A DNA stretch of 64,000 nucleotides, taken from contig WYER01000012.1 of NCBI GenBank assembly GCA_009903795.1, positions 40,549 to 104,548 of the forward strand, in the 5' to 3' direction. This document shows positions 63,757 through 64,000 of this stretch, in pieces. How positions within the stretch are numbered: the first letter of the stretch is position 1; each line of letters starts with the position of its first letter. The notes under the pieces are model-generated. The model was not told where the DNA came from. It ran no database searches and saw nothing but the letters and a program-made list of their open reading frames with translations. This DNA is from Nitrososphaerota archaeon. Its GTDB lineage: Archaea; Thermoproteota; Nitrososphaeria; Conexivisphaerales; UBA164. A program made the position numbers and the translations under genes.

Positions 63757-64000
63757 GCCATTTTTTATTATTATGAGCGTTCTCATAGTGCTTTCATTAA
63801 TTTCGCCATTTTTATCAGGCAAAAAATTACTCAATTACTCTGCTTCAGCTATCTACACGTTGCTTTTGATTTATTTGGCATATGTTCTGTTTAAAGGAAT
63901 AGGCTTAGGAAAATTTAAAGAGTTAACGCCAGGACTGCTTTCCTATGCGGTTTTAGGCGTAAGTCTTATAGCAGGAGCTCTTACGTCGTTTAGCATAAAC
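63749..64000 (+). CDS. nuoN: Complex-I-like subunit NuoN, partial
   Basis: The ATG at 63749 lies within the last codons of nuoL and the frame stays open to the window edge. The 84 visible residues (MVEPFFIIMSVLIVLSLISP and on) form two to three hydrophobic helices. Position and order are the main grounds for the NuoN call; the diagnostic helices are outside the window. Confidence 0.75.
   Translation, partial: MVEPFFIIMSVLIVLSLISPFLSGKKLLNYSASAIYTLLLIYLAYVLFKGIGLGKFKELTPGLLSYAVLGVSLIAGALTSFSIN

Overview
The window is a 64-kb, AT-rich stretch of an archaeal chromosome. Several gene contents point to the TACK superphylum, probably a thermophilic Thermoproteota-like lineage: eukaryote-like ribosomal proteins including S26e, an Elf1 zinc-ribbon, RNA polymerase subunits RpoD (with a Cys-rich Fe-S insertion) and Rpb4/RpoF, a Gins23-MCM pair, a short crenarchaeal-type XPF nuclease without a helicase domain, Cdc48, and isoprenoid-ether lipid genes. 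The 5S rRNA and tRNA-Leu are much more GC-rich than their surroundings, which fits a thermophile. The exact lineage cannot be fixed from sequence inspection alone.

Layout. 0-3.4 kb: a minus-strand operon for a molybdenum hydroxylase (large subunit cut by the window edge, FAD subunit, 2Fe-2S subunit) with a MocA-like nucleotidyltransferase. 3.4-7.7 kb: proC, a convergent stand-alone 5S rRNA gene, a HAD phosphatase, argS and GGGP synthase. 7.7-12.3 kb: a membrane-tethered winged-helix protein followed by kdpA and kdpB, with no kdpC. 12.5-15.2 kb: L21e, rpoF, orc1/cdc6, a clear replication origin with ORB elements, and an origin-side winged-helix gene. 15.2-24.3 kb: thiL, DUF655, RNase P proteins Rpp30 and Pop5, a DphB-DUF357 fusion, prenyltransferase, Trm56 and geranylgeranyl reductase. 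24.3-28.8 kb: the S13-S4-S11-RpoD-L18e-L13-S9 operon, then Elf1, S10 and NAC. 29.5-35.3 kb: gins23-mcm, a zinc-ribbon protein, a ClC transporter and an MFS transporter. 35.3-37 kb: broken IS5-type and IS6-type transposases. 37-42.8 kb: a YgeW-like carbamoyltransferase, sufB-sufD-sufS-sufU (no sufC) and xpf. 42.8-46 kb: transposon relics around S26e and a dihydropteroate-synthase-like gene. 46-55.1 kb: cdc48, HIT, an aldo-keto reductase, an intron-bearing tRNA-Leu, hisD-hisC, a 35-residue acidic/Trp-repeat microprotein, Tsr3, Dph6 and endonuclease IV. 55.2-64 kb: a complex-I-like operon nuoABCDHIJKMLN without EFG, cut by the window edge in nuoN.

How the genes work together. The window links replication control (origin, Orc1, Gins23-MCM), translation (ribosomal proteins, RNase P, Trm56, Tsr3, diphthamide genes), ether-lipid synthesis (GGGPS, prenyl synthase, GGR) and membrane energetics (Nuo complex, Kdp, ClC). 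Between these blocks lie decayed IS200/IS605-type (tnpB), IS5, IS6 and IS481 elements and a dispersed 35-bp motif.

The observations I would look at first are the acidic WEE-repeat microprotein at 52.3 kb, the 88-bp identical DNA segment shared by the two AAA domains of cdc48, kdpAB without kdpC beside a membrane-bound regulator, the origin whose 16-bp inverted repeat abuts the orc1 start codon, and the tRNA-Leu with an apparent 11-nt non-canonical intron.
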